34,711 nt of DNA, from the NCBI RefSeq assembly GCF_004340975.1, contig NZ_SLXA01000019.1, positions 1 to 34,711 on the forward strand. Reading direction: 5' to 3'. This document shows, piece after piece, positions 1 to 8,325 of this stretch (positions are counted from its first letter, which is position 1; each line of letters starts with the position of its first letter). Both the position numbers and the translations under genes were made by a program. The stretch comes from Frisingicoccus caecimuris (lineage in GTDB: Bacteria > Bacillota > Clostridia > Lachnospirales > Lachnospiraceae). The notes beneath the pieces are model-generated. The model searched no databases, was not told the origin of the DNA, and saw only the letters and a program-made list of their open reading frames with translations.

Positions 1-133
1 ATAAGATGTTCCTCCCTAAAAAACCTTAGATTTTTTAGAGTAATTATCTCACAAAAACTAGCAAGTGGCATGGTACCGGCTATTTACCATTTACTCGTTA
101 GCCATCTTTTTTTCTTTTTTATAAAAAAGTTTA

Positions 134-166
134 GGCGGGGTCGGCTCATCCGAGCCGTTCCCCGCC
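134..166. terminator. Strong GC-rich hairpin, probable terminator
   Basis: A 7-bp GC-rich outer stem (134-140 with 160-166) and a 6-bp inner stem (142-147 with 152-157) close on a short loop. On the minus strand it is followed, after a few bases, by a T-rich run (about 120-128), so it could end transcription coming from the right. No gene is visible in 1-200 otherwise. Confidence 0.6.
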
Positions 167-295
167 CTGTTTAGGACTGTCTATTTCCCGACAGCCCCTT
201 TCTAATATGGATTTATTTCGTCATACAAAATCAACTCTAAATCATTCTGTAACCCTAAAGCCACTGGATTACAAGAATAATGGCTCTAATGCAAC

Positions 296-505
296 TGTTA
301 TCAATTTGTTATCAAAAGACCTCTTAAAGCGCCGCAACCCGCATAAATACTGGATTCTTTCAACATTTCAACTTATTCGAACTCGTCTTTTACAATCGTA
401 CAATTGCGATTAAAGTGTATTATAAGTGCGTTTTTTATTTGTTTTATGATAATTCATACGCATAATCCGGTCCGTCCATAATATTTTTGTAGCCAAAATG
501 TAGCC
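296..505. other. att-like arm region, left copy
   Basis: This gene-free stretch holds a 21-bp motif with two TGTTATCA-type repeats (296-316), the 12-mer AACCCGCATAAA (336-347), and two TAGCC repeats 11 bp apart (490-494 and 501-505). The same three items recur at 13873-14081: the 21-mer matches 20 of 21, and the offset from it to the first AGCC is 195 bp here and 194 bp there. Such short, regularly spaced repeats resemble arm and core sites of tyrosine integrases. An open frame of 68 codons across it has no ribosome binding site and is probably not a gene. Its role as an attachment region is an inference. Confidence 0.4.
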
Positions 506-610
506 GCAATTTTTTGTTCACCTCATAGAAAACAATTCACTGCCGTCGGATTTTTATGACTCATAGCAAATTTTTTCTGGCGGCTTACAAGTAAACTATG
601 GAGGTACTCT

Positions 611-988
611 ATGAAAGAAAGATTTATTGAAAACAACATTGAATACATTCTTAGCGAAGATGGTATGTATTACCCCAATTTGCAACTACCAGAGGATAAT
701 GACATCCGTCCTATAGGATTATACGGTGCTCTCCGCAAAACATACTTACGGGAACACCATCCCGTTTTGTATATGAACTTGCTTCTATCCGATACTTTGA
801 CAAAACACCTCGCAGATACAAATGAATCCGCCCATGAGCGCATGGATTTAATTGTAAAACAAATGGCAAAACAGCAAGGAGTCAATGAACAGCTAAAATC
901 TTATGATTGGCTCAAATGGTTACAGGTCATGAATAATATCCAAGCCTCAGCAAGGGAAATCATACTCTCTGAAATAGTATACGCATAA
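611..988 (+). CDS. tnpV: TnpV family transposon-encoded protein
   Basis: A 125-residue protein with the family pattern: an N-terminal stretch ending in YPNLQLPED, a PIGLYGALRKTYLREH block, and a C-terminal NNIQASAREIILSEIVYA block. TnpV proteins are found in clostridial mobilizable elements such as the Tn4451 group; their exact function is not established. The start is supported by GGAGG 7 bases upstream. It converges on a decayed copy of dinD, with a GC-rich hairpin between them. A trace of a second tnpV end (last codons reading KIVYT then stop) lies at about 5648-5664 beside the intact dinD, so this pairing was once duplicated. Complete length for the family. Confidence 0.85.
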   Translation: MKERFIENNIEYILSEDGMYYPNLQLPEDNDIRPIGLYGALRKTYLREHHPVLYMNLLLSDTLTKHLADTNESAHERMDLIVKQMAKQQGVNEQLKSYDWLKWLQVMNNIQASAREIILSEIVYA

Positions 989-1004
989 CTACCATCTTTG
1001 ACGG

Positions 1005-1031
1005 TCGGCGCTGGCACTCCATCAGCGCCGA
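1005..1031. terminator. Bidirectional hairpin between tnpV and dinD remnant
   Basis: A perfect 9-bp stem (1005-1013 with 1023-1031) lies between the convergent tnpV and dinD remnant. A degenerate version of the same hairpin is found at about 5679-5705, in the other copy of the repeat. Confidence 0.55.
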
Positions 1032-1038
1032 TCTACAA

Positions 1039-1340
1039 TTATTCATCCAACATCAGTTTTCCCGCTTTTGCTTTCGCTTTTAATCGGGCAAGTTATTCTT
1101 TTTCAACCTGTTGAATGCTTTTTTCTGGTGTTGGTAAATCTTCCGGCATTGTACAACCTATTTTCTCAATAATGCCTCTCACTTCTTTCCCAACCAATGA
1201 ATAGCTGTTGCCACCTCTGCACCAGTAATCTCAACTTTCCGCAATTTTTCTTCTATCTGCGATATTCTGAACAAATTAGTAATAAGCCCCGTACTACCCA
1301 TATAGTCACGAATTTCCCCTATTTCTAATTTCTAAACCCA
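1039..1340 (-). pseudogene. Decayed 3' fragment of a dinD-like gene
   Basis: The minus strand encodes a degraded equivalent of about the last 100 residues of the intact DinD at 5712-6572. Near the shared stop (1039-1041) the two are very similar, roughly nine differences in the first 150 bases. The copy is broken: a CAA codon of the intact gene has become TAA here (1094-1096), giving an in-frame stop, there are small length changes around 1195-1210, and homology fades at about 1340 before the gajB stop. It cannot make a working protein. It is read as the left part of a direct repeat that brackets the Gabija pair. Confidence 0.85.
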
Positions 1341-1434
1341 AAAGATCATTCATCATATATTATCGGTAACAACAATATCCATACTATTTTGACTTAATCA
1401 AACGAGTAAAAAATTTCTGCAGGATATAATAATT

Positions 1435-3297
1435 CTATAGCATATAAATCTCATCTTCTGAAAACCAACAGTTTGATAAGGCCGTATCTTTAACTGATTT
1501 CACATTCTCCGTATAGGCAACAACAGCCAAACTCTTTTGTGCTCTTGTGCAAGCAACGTAAAAGAGACGCGCCGTTCTCGTGATGCTGGTATCCTTACCC
1601 TCACGCTTATTTTTTACGTCAATATCGCTTTGAGCTTTTGCGCCAAACAACTTCTCGTAACTAAATAAAAAACCTCTGGCCTGTGCATCGTCCATAATAA
1701 CCATAACTCTAGGGAACTCTAACCCCTTAACACCCTGATGTGTAGCAAAACGAGTATTGTCAGTAACATATGATGAATATTTTTCTAATTCATAAAATGG
1801 TACAGATAATGCATTTCTTAGAGCAGTTACCTTTTCGTTTTCACCTTGGGAGAATCCTGTTAACAATTCATCAACGCGACTTCCAACCTTAAATAATCCT
1901 GTATCTCGGATGGATTTTAAAACCTCCAAACAAGATGGAATCTTTTCGTCGGCCCAGAGACGCATTAAAGCCTCTACTGCGGCCTCAGCTTTTTCAAGCA
2001 TTTTAGTTTGATCACTTAGTTCGGATGCAAAAGCTTCTTTGTTTAACAAAGGAGAATTCTTTCTAACAATTTTGGCGACCTCAAAGTCATTTCCGCTCTG
2101 ATATGCTGTCACTAACGGAGACACAATCTTTGACAAAATCGACAATTCCGTAATAGATCCATCACGCAGCGATGTATCGAATTTTCCTGAATTGTTTAGT
2201 GGCATATATAAATCAGAAAACCCGAACCGGCTTGCCGCCATATGATGTTCAAGAATTAGGCTTTTATACTGCGTATCGTCATTCCAGCCGATATCTCCAG
2301 TATCTCGTGCCATAAGCTCTGCAACCTTCTTCTCGACATCCTCTTTATCATCCGAAGTTGAAGCAATAAAAAATCGCACAATTCCTTTTTCTGCATCACT
2401 TCTTGCCTGTTGTTTTTGACCATCTACAGTACTCCTTATTGAGTTAGCTAAGGCAACAATACGATTAGCGCTTCGATGATTCATTACTTTCACTGGTTTT
2501 ACCCACTCATCAGGAATACAATTAGCAAGATTATCTTTGCCATCGTTATAAATTCTTTGCATGGTATCGCCGAACATTCCCACAATAAATCTTTCTTTGT
2601 ATTTTTCGCATACGATAAGTAAGGCGTCAACCAGTTCCTTTTTCGTATCTTGACTTTCATCAATAAGCAGTATTGGGTATTTTGCTGCTAAAATATCCTG
2701 CATAGTTGGTTCTGTCGCAATAAACTCTGTACTCATTTTGACGACTTCGCTATGACTAAGGGAGTCATATCCGACATTATCTCCATTTGGATTATAAGAA
2801 AACTTTTTTACTGTCTTAATTTTTGCAAGTCGTTCTGCTTTCTTCTTAATCTCCTCGGCTCTTTTTTCGCCTGCTTTACCGCCACGCCCCTTAAGCTGTT
2901 TTTGCTTAAGATCTTCAATTTCCTTTTGGACAGATCGTGTGACCCACTCCTTTATATCTGCCTGATAACTCTTTATTAAATCCCACAAAAAGCTATGTAT
3001 CGTAGATACGGAAAAGATTGGTTTATACTGTAGTCTCTTGGATATTTCGTCGCAGGCCGCATTTGTGTAAGTAATTACGGCGATCTGTTTACCATTCATT
3101 AAAAGACTTTCGCCTCGTTCTTTATCCAAGAAAGTAAGCGTGTTTATGAGACTTCTAGTCTTTCCTGAACCTGCTCCTGCAAATACGAAGAAACATTTAG
3201 GGGCGTCTATAGAGAAGCAGTCTTGTATCTCTTGATCTACATGATCGTCAATATGGTTATCTATGGAACATTCTTCCAAGGGCATTATTTTTGCCAT
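1435..3297 (-). CDS. gajB: GajB-like UvrD/Rep superfamily I helicase
   Basis: A 620-residue SF1A helicase. Visible motifs in order: Walker A GAGSGKT (about residues 41-47), motif Ia TYTNAACDEI, motif II LLIDESQD, motif III VGMFGDTMQRIYND, motif IV NHRSANRIVALAN, motif V THQGVKGLEFPRV, and motif VI FYVACTRAQKSL. All catalytic motifs look intact. In Gabija defence, GajB is a UvrD-like partner of the GajA nuclease and responds to DNA ends made during phage replication. Its ribosome site GGAGG overlaps the end of gajA and the start lies 4 bases past the gajA stop, so the two are probably co-translated. It is longer than the founding GajB (about 500 residues). The pairing and order support the call more than sequence memory does. 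Confidence 0.8.
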   Translation of the reverse strand: MAKIMPLEECSIDNHIDDHVDQEIQDCFSIDAPKCFFVFAGAGSGKTRSLINTLTFLDKERGESLLMNGKQIAVITYTNAACDEISKRLQYKPIFSVSTIHSFLWDLIKSYQADIKEWVTRSVQKEIEDLKQKQLKGRGGKAGEKRAEEIKKKAERLAKIKTVKKFSYNPNGDNVGYDSLSHSEVVKMSTEFIATEPTMQDILAAKYPILLIDESQDTKKELVDALLIVCEKYKERFIVGMFGDTMQRIYNDGKDNLANCIPDEWVKPVKVMNHRSANRIVALANSIRSTVDGQKQQARSDAEKGIVRFFIASTSDDKEDVEKKVAELMARDTGDIGWNDDTQYKSLILEHHMAASRFGFSDLYMPLNNSGKFDTSLRDGSITELSILSKIVSPLVTAYQSGNDFEVAKIVRKNSPLLNKEAFASELSDQTKMLEKAEAAVEALMRLWADEKIPSCLEVLKSIRDTGLFKVGSRVDELLTGFSQGENEKVTALRNALSVPFYELEKYSSYVTDNTRFATHQGVKGLEFPRVMVIMDDAQARGFLFSYEKLFGAKAQSDIDVKNKREGKDTSITRTARLFYVACTRAQKSLAVVAYTENVKSVKDTALSNCWFSEDEIYML

Positions 3298-3301
3298 CGT
3301 C

Positions 3302-5497
3302 TCATTCCTCCGGATCTAAATATGATTGTAGCCACTCCAACCCTTCATCAATATAGTCAGGAACTATAAGTTCGTCTGGATCTATGGCATAAATCAAATC
3401 TAATGCAAATTCGGCCTTTTGATCAGATTTACCACTACGCAGTATTTCATATACTCCTTTATGGAAATCTTCAAAAGAGCTTGCTGAATTAATCGCATCG
3501 CTCACGCTCTTTACTAAACTGCCAGTATCATCTGTCGATATTCCTTTAAAAAGTTGATAATTCGTATATACGAGGCAGTCTTCGAATGTGCTTGCAATAG
3601 CCTCTTTAACAGTACCATCATAGTCAATAGCAACCGGAGTTTGGTATGCAACCCGGATAGAGTATTTGTATGGCGTTTCCTTAATTATTTCCTTCTTTGC
3701 AGAAGGAATCGCCAAGAGCTTGTCCAAATCTTTTTCCTTAACGAGCCATTTTGCAATTGTATAGTTGCTGCTAATAAGACCTTTTCCACGTTCTGGGCAA
3801 GCCGCTTTATGATGTCCTTCTTTTTCCGCTGAATCCATGTCTGCAATAACGAGCGTAGGTATACATAGCTTTTCAATCAATGGATTGAGGCGATGCGAGT
3901 GACGACCATTTATGCTGAGTATCGATATATATCTTTGATACAGCTTGGGATATTTGTTTCGTATGAAATGTGGCAATAGCATATTCTCCGCCGAACCCTC
4001 GACCAGAATCACGGCATCAGCAAAGAACAAATCGCAATGTGTTGCTTGCAAGTAGCGCGTAACAAATTTATCGGTTTCATCTTCCTTCCCGAATACATCG
4101 GAAAGATTTATTACCTTTGATGTTGCAATTGTGCTTTCCGAACCTTCCGATAGCCGTTTGAAATAGCGCAAATCTGCAAAATCGGTTTCTCGGGCGACAT
4201 GGCTTGAATGAGTGCTAATTACTAGCTGTGTAGCAAAATTCTCATTCTCTTTAATAAATTTATGATTTGTTAAAACATCATATGCTTTACGAATAAATAC
4301 TTGCTGTACCTGTACGTGGAGATGAGCTTCCGGTTCTTCAACCAAAACTAAATGCAACGGCTCTATCGCTCGGTCAGAATCTTTCTTTGCCTGTTTAGCT
4401 TTTCCTTCGCGCATCCAGTCGTCCCTGAATCTCATTAGGTCAAAGACCATGGAGATAAGATTCTGATAACCGAGACCGTTGTATTTCTCCGGTAATTTTA
4501 GACTGTCATCGCTTTTGCTAAGGGCATATTGTACAGCAGCATCATGCTTTAGAGTCTCGCCCGTAGACATTTTTGTGACAATGGTGAGTTTGGGATCTGC
4601 TATTCCGGGGTACCCCAATCCTTCTAACTCATGAATTGCCGGTGCAAATTTTATTGCAAGATTTCTGTCAAATGCTTTCCTCGCTTCCTCGGTAGCCTGC
4701 AAAATATCTAAATCCTCTGGGGAAGGGGATTTCTCTGGATCGAGGTGCTTGTCATAATAGCTACGCATTTGTTCAGATAACTGTTTTTTAGTCCTCTCGG
4801 TTCCATCTGCATTGTCTGGGTCCGCAAACCCTCGCTGTGCATCGATCATGTCCACTTTAATAATCCCTTTTAGTGGATTATCAGTAAAGCATTCCATTTC
4901 GAAAGGCGTTGTCTGCGGCTCTTCTGCTTCTGCTTTTGCCGGATCTAAAATAAATGTCTTAATCGAAAAATATATATTAAGATTCTTCTCTAGGAATTCG
5001 CACAGGTTTTTCGGATATAATCTTATTTCAACTTTTTCTTTCGCTTTTTCAGTTTTACGTGCTGCAAAATATGCCTCTCTATACTCTGAAAATAGCTTAG
5101 ATATATCTTTCGGCAGAAAGGCCAACCTAACGCCTAATTTACCTCCGCGCCATTTCAATGTTGGAATAATGCCAGCCACATAGTGTATTTCGTTTCGCGA
5201 AACATTAAGCCATATATCCATTTTAGGAACAAACAATTCCCATTCTGTCAAGTCAACAGGTTCTTCGCATCCTTCTTGTATCCATCTATCTCCAATCTGA
5301 TTGATATTTGAATGTTTTGATATGGTTATATCATTAAAAGTAAAACTCCTATCTGCAAGGAATTTGCCAAGAGCATCCATAGCGGATGTTTTTCCACTAT
5401 TATTTGCACCAACGAAAAGCGTGATCTTTTTACTGAAATCTATATGGCACTGTAAAAGTTTTCGAAAGTTTTGGATATTTATCGCCAGTATTCTCAT
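3302..5497 (-). CDS. gajA: GajA-like OLD-family ATPase/TOPRIM nuclease
   Basis: A 731-residue class 2 OLD protein. The N-terminal ABC-type ATPase has Walker A GANNSGKT (residues 30-37), a signature-like GLGYQNLI (about 342-349), Walker B LVLVEEPEAHLH (about 383-394) and an H-loop STHSSHV. The C-terminal TOPRIM domain has ILVEG (acidic residue near 500) and the DMD pair (near 553-555) expected of a metal-dependent nuclease. In Gabija, GajA nicks DNA and is restrained by nucleotides until phage infection lowers them. It is clearly longer than the founding GajA (about 580 residues), mainly in the middle, so this may be a divergent subtype. The start has GGAGG at proper spacing and a promoter just upstream. 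Confidence 0.82.
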   Translation of the reverse strand: MRILAINIQNFRKLLQCHIDFSKKITLFVGANNSGKTSAMDALGKFLADRSFTFNDITISKHSNINQIGDRWIQEGCEEPVDLTEWELFVPKMDIWLNVSRNEIHYVAGIIPTLKWRGGKLGVRLAFLPKDISKLFSEYREAYFAARKTEKAKEKVEIRLYPKNLCEFLEKNLNIYFSIKTFILDPAKAEAEEPQTTPFEMECFTDNPLKGIIKVDMIDAQRGFADPDNADGTERTKKQLSEQMRSYYDKHLDPEKSPSPEDLDILQATEEARKAFDRNLAIKFAPAIHELEGLGYPGIADPKLTIVTKMSTGETLKHDAAVQYALSKSDDSLKLPEKYNGLGYQNLISMVFDLMRFRDDWMREGKAKQAKKDSDRAIEPLHLVLVEEPEAHLHVQVQQVFIRKAYDVLTNHKFIKENENFATQLVISTHSSHVARETDFADLRYFKRLSEGSESTIATSKVINLSDVFGKEDETDKFVTRYLQATHCDLFFADAVILVEGSAENMLLPHFIRNKYPKLYQRYISILSINGRHSHRLNPLIEKLCIPTLVIADMDSAEKEGHHKAACPERGKGLISSNYTIAKWLVKEKDLDKLLAIPSAKKEIIKETPYKYSIRVAYQTPVAIDYDGTVKEAIASTFEDCLVYTNYQLFKGISTDDTGSLVKSVSDAINSASSFEDFHKGVYEILRSGKSDQKAEFALDLIYAIDPDELIVPDYIDEGLEWLQSYLDPEE

Positions 5498-5535
5498 ACT
5501 CTACCTCCGCATTTCACCAACAATTATTTTTGTTA

Positions 5536-5563
5536 ATTATAACATAAAAGTGACAGGACACAA
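5536..5563 (-). promoter_or_regulatory. Promoter for gajAB
   Basis: On the minus strand a TTGTGT -35 (5558-5563) and a consensus TATAAT -10 (5536-5541) are separated by 16 bases, about 40 bases upstream of gajA. No operator-like palindrome is obvious, so low constitutive expression is plausible. Confidence 0.55.
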
Positions 5564-5644
5564 TATGAAAAAAGGGGCACTCTTATTAAGCCTTATACTG
5601 TCTTCTGAAATTGCAATGATATTCTACAAGAGAGTTTGTTTTTT

Positions 5645-6012
5645 CTAAAATCGTATACACATAACAATTTTTTATGACCAGCGTTGGCTCTCCGCCAGTG
5701 CCAGCCTGCAATTATTCATCCAACATTAGTTTTCCCGCTTTTGCTTTCGCCTTTAATCGGGCAAGTTGTTCTTTTTCAACCTGTTGAATGCTTTTTTCTG
5801 GTGTCGGTAAATCTTCCGGCATTGTACCACCTATTTTCTCGATAGCGCCTCGCACTTCTTTTCCAACCTTATAATGAGTAGCTGTCGCTGCCTTTGCACC
5901 AGTAATCTCATCTTTCCGTAGTTTTTCTTCCGTCTGTGATATTCTGAACAAATTAGCAATAAGCTCCGTACTTCCCATATAATCAAGAATTTTTTGTCCT
6001 ACTTCCAACCCT
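5645..6012. repeat. Right copy of the tnpV-end/dinD-end repeat
   Basis: This segment corresponds to about 968-1340 on the left of the Gabija pair, in the same orientation. It starts with the last codons of a lost tnpV (stop at 5662-5664, preceded by codons for IVYT, against IVYA on the left), then a degraded hairpin, then the 3' third of dinD. In the left copy tnpV is whole and dinD broken; here tnpV is reduced to its tail and dinD is whole. Confidence 0.8.
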
Positions 6013-6572
6013 TTTCTCTTGTGTATATCATCAACGTCTAATCCACCATATAATCCCATATACCCGGCATTTTGGAAAATCGCAAATTCTTCATTTGTAA
6101 TGACTCCTGCGTCATGCGCTGTTTCTGCAAGAAGTTGATTCCACTGTTTAATATCTCCACGCACTACCAACCGTCTTCTGTCTTCGTCCAACTCATTAAA
6201 ATGATCTGCCACTTCCTGCCGATACGTTTGAATAGCAAAATAGGTTTGTCCTAAAGCTATCACTTCTTTTCGTGGATCTCCGTTCTGTACAATCAAATAG
6301 CAAGCATACCGAGTAAGCTCATAATCCTTAACCGGCTTACTCGTTGCACCAGCACTTACGATTTTCCTGACCTCAGGAAAATCGTCCGCAATAACGTGAC
6401 CACTGTTTTCACAAGCAATCATGGCACGCTTAATCACCTTATGAAAATTTTCCCATTTATTGTACTCCAAGGCTGGTGCCAACTCTCTAGCTGACCAAAA
6501 TTCACTACCATCATTTCGAATATGCTTTATATCTTCAAATCTTTTGTATTCTTTAGCTTTTAGTTTACTCAT
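5712..6572 (-). CDS. dinD: DNA damage-inducible protein D (DinD)
   Basis: A 286-residue protein closely resembling enterobacterial DinD along its whole length: WSARELAPALEY near the N-terminus, CENSGHVIADDF, RYACYLIVQNGDPRKEVIALGQTYFA, FAIFQNAGYMGLYGGLD, LDYMGSTELIANLFRISQTEEKL, and GGTMPEDLPTPEKSI near the end. In E. coli DinD is SOS-induced and interferes with RecA-mediated strand exchange; versions on mobile elements are common. Start supported by an AAAGGTGG site. The C-terminal tail is lysine-rich. No recognisable LexA-type box could be picked out upstream. It lies directly upstream of the Gabija pair on the same strand but is separated from it by the repeat and by the gajA promoter. Confidence 0.88.
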   Translation of the reverse strand: MSKLKAKEYKRFEDIKHIRNDGSEFWSARELAPALEYNKWENFHKVIKRAMIACENSGHVIADDFPEVRKIVSAGATSKPVKDYELTRYACYLIVQNGDPRKEVIALGQTYFAIQTYRQEVADHFNELDEDRRRLVVRGDIKQWNQLLAETAHDAGVITNEEFAIFQNAGYMGLYGGLDVDDIHKRKGLEVGQKILDYMGSTELIANLFRISQTEEKLRKDEITGAKAATATHYKVGKEVRGAIEKIGGTMPEDLPTPEKSIQQVEKEQLARLKAKAKAGKLMLDE

Positions 6573-6689
6573 TATAAAGTCCCACCTTTACATTTTTCTA
6601 ACTTCAATATTTCATCTTTTATTTTACAACCACTTCCAATATATTTCTACTAATTTCTCTCAAAGCCAAGCGACTACCCTAAACATAAA

Positions 6690-6716
6690 CAAAAGCACCG
6701 GGAACCGATGCTTTTG
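6690..6716 (-). terminator. Terminator after the zinc-ribbon gene
   Basis: A 27-base near-perfect hairpin whose arms begin CAAAAGCA, just past the stop of the gene at 6758-7888. On the minus strand it ends in TTTTGTTTATG. The rest of 6573-6757 shows nothing else clear. Confidence 0.6.
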
Positions 6717-6757
6717 TAATAATTGCTTTATCATATATTGTTTTCCATAACCGTTTG

Positions 6758-7888
6758 TTATTCCGCCACCTCAAGAAGTTTCTTGCTAACTCGTGTCTGA
6801 ACAACCAAATAATATGCCGTCTCTGCTGTATTCATTTCTCCATCATCCCACGCTTCAAAATCTTCTACTACATCAGCATATTTGCTCATGTAGCTTGCAT
6901 AATCAGCCAATAACCCTACATCGGTTCCATCGGATTCAGCATATTTCTTCATGAACTCACAATACTCATTCATGAATTCTTCATAGCTGTCCATCGCCTG
7001 CTTAAACTCTGGTCGCATACCATCTATCAACTCTGCACTGTCACTTGAATTTTCCTCAAGTTCTGTCTCTTGCTCAGCTACTGAAGGATGTTCACTTTCC
7101 TGCTCTGTTTCAGATTCATTCGTTTCAGTTTCATCAGGTTTTCTAATCTGAATAACCATTACATTATTTCCCTGATAAGATAGTGAAAGCTTATTCCCAT
7201 TCCCGTCTTTAGCATTGTAAAACTTATCCCCTCTTTCATAATCAACAGAAAAGCCATGATCTGAACATTCATCCGCATAAGCGTTAAAATCATCTATAGA
7301 TGTTTCTCCAACATAAATATAGCAACCATTTTCTGTATCTGTAGAAACCTTGCCAACTGTAGATTTCGGTAATGGAAGCAAGCCTGCAATTTCACTCTTA
7401 GGCCAGTTTAATATTCCCATTTCTATCGGAGCGTCAAGATCTATATACATAGTTTCCCCAATGTAACTTAAATCCAATCCATAACCTTCTTCATCAAAAG
7501 CAGTATAGTTATCTCCTGTTTTTTCACTCTCAACTGCATATCCCATAGATTGACATTCTTCTATGTACGCATTGTAATCCCCTTTGGATGTTTTTTCTAC
7601 ATGTAGGATCAAATGTTCACCATCATTACTGATAATCGTTCCTACGTTTGATTTTGGTTTTGGAAGCTGCTCACAAAGTTCCACTTCATTCCAATCAAAT
7701 TTCTCTTTCCTATTTCTGCTGATAGAACCGATCCCGCCTAATATCAGTATTATAATAAACAAGACAAACCACCATCTCTTAAAAAACGGCTTTTTGTTCT
7801 TAGCACCACATGACGGACAAATCTTTGCATTCTTTGCTATTGGTGTATTACAATTTCTGCATAATACCATTTTGGGTTTCTTTGACAT
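6758..7888 (-). CDS. Zinc-ribbon, single-pass membrane protein with repeated DUF6591-like domain
   Basis: A 376-residue protein. Residues about 9-28 form a CxxC...CxxC zinc ribbon (CRNC and CPSC). Next come a basic patch and one hydrophobic segment (WWFVLFIIILILGGIGSI, about 39-56), so the ribbon should be cytoplasmic and the rest outside. Two similar modules follow, each with a P-x-PKS-x-VG motif and a YNAY/FNAYADEC-type segment, resembling DUF6591-type modules. Then come an acidic Ser/Glu-rich linker and a helical C-terminal region (SYEEFMNEYCEFMKKYAE). Such proteins occur in Lachnospiraceae, often near SPFH/SHOCT genes, as here; function is unknown. Start supported by GGGAGGAT. Confidence 0.75.
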   Translation of the reverse strand: MSKKPKMVLCRNCNTPIAKNAKICPSCGAKNKKPFFKRWWFVLFIIILILGGIGSISRNRKEKFDWNEVELCEQLPKPKSNVGTIISNDGEHLILHVEKTSKGDYNAYIEECQSMGYAVESEKTGDNYTAFDEEGYGLDLSYIGETMYIDLDAPIEMGILNWPKSEIAGLLPLPKSTVGKVSTDTENGCYIYVGETSIDDFNAYADECSDHGFSVDYERGDKFYNAKDGNGNKLSLSYQGNNVMVIQIRKPDETETNESETEQESEHPSVAEQETELEENSSDSAELIDGMRPEFKQAMDSYEEFMNEYCEFMKKYAESDGTDVGLLADYASYMSKYADVVEDFEAWDDGEMNTAETAYYLVVQTRVSKKLLEVAE

Positions 7889-7924
7889 CTTTTTTATCCT
7901 CCCTGATTTCCTTTAATTTTTATT

Positions 7925-8159
7925 CTAGTTTCCTAAAATACGTTTCTTTTCTGCATCAAATTCTTCCTGCGTCAATATTCCATCATCCAATAGGCCTTTT
8001 AGTTCTCTTAATTGCTCTACCTTACTTTTTGACTGAACATTTGAGCTTGATATATTTTGCACATTTTGAGCTATTGTATTGCCAAATGCTAATCCAGCAC
8101 CCAAACCAGCCAGCCCACCTTCCTGATTTGCTGCATCTCGCATGGCTCTTGCGGTTTGG
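7925..8159 (-). pseudogene. C-terminal remnant of an SPFH/YdjI-like protein with SHOCT domain
   Basis: The open frame continues into the IS21 end, but only the part left of 8160 is native. It begins TARAMRDAANQEGGLAGLG, which is like the glycine-rich region at the end of SPFH (band 7/YdjI-type) proteins, and finishes in a SHOCT domain (QLRELKGLLDDGILTQEEFDAEKKRIL). SHOCT motifs are short helical segments thought to aid oligomerisation. The N-terminal SPFH domain is gone; upstream codons come from the insertion sequence end. The gene was therefore cut when the IS21 element arrived or when DNA beside it was deleted. The missing half is not seen on the other side of the IS. Confidence 0.8.
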
Positions 8160-8186
8160 TGATTATTATCACGCTTGGGAGCCACC
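8160..8186. repeat. IS21 left terminal inverted repeat
   Basis: Perfect inverted match to 10761-10787. Transposase-binding end of the IS. Confidence 0.92.
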
Positions 8187-8246
8187 GTTCTCACACTTGA
8201 GAGCCACTTTGTTTTCAATATAATTCTCACGCTTGAGAGCCACCCT
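8170..8246. repeat. Three subterminal transposase-site repeats
   Basis: Three direct copies of the core CAC(G/A)CTTG(G/A)GAGCCAC occur, at about 8170, 8192 and 8228. The spacing is uneven. IS21-family ends typically carry several such IstA-binding repeats. Only the single terminal copy was seen at the right end. Confidence 0.75.
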
Positions 8247-8273
8247 AAAACACTATATATTGTATTGTTATAA

Positions 8274-8304
8274 ATGGCATGACTAACCATTGCAGTCATG
8301 CCAT
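8274..8304 (-). terminator. Hairpin after istB
   Basis: A perfect 11-bp stem (8274-8284 with 8294-8304) lies just beyond the istB stop, inside the IS. On the minus strand it runs into TTTATAAC, so it is a plausible terminator for istAB. Confidence 0.55.
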
Positions 8305-8325
8305 TGCTATCATAGACATATGATG

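Noticed and set aside
207-413. 68-codon plus-strand frame
   Set aside because: No ribosome site, spans the att-like repeats, composition not protein-like.
5301-5648. Plus-strand frame of 115 codons opposite gajA and its promoter
   Set aside because: Mostly the reverse of gajA codons and the promoter region; no start signal.
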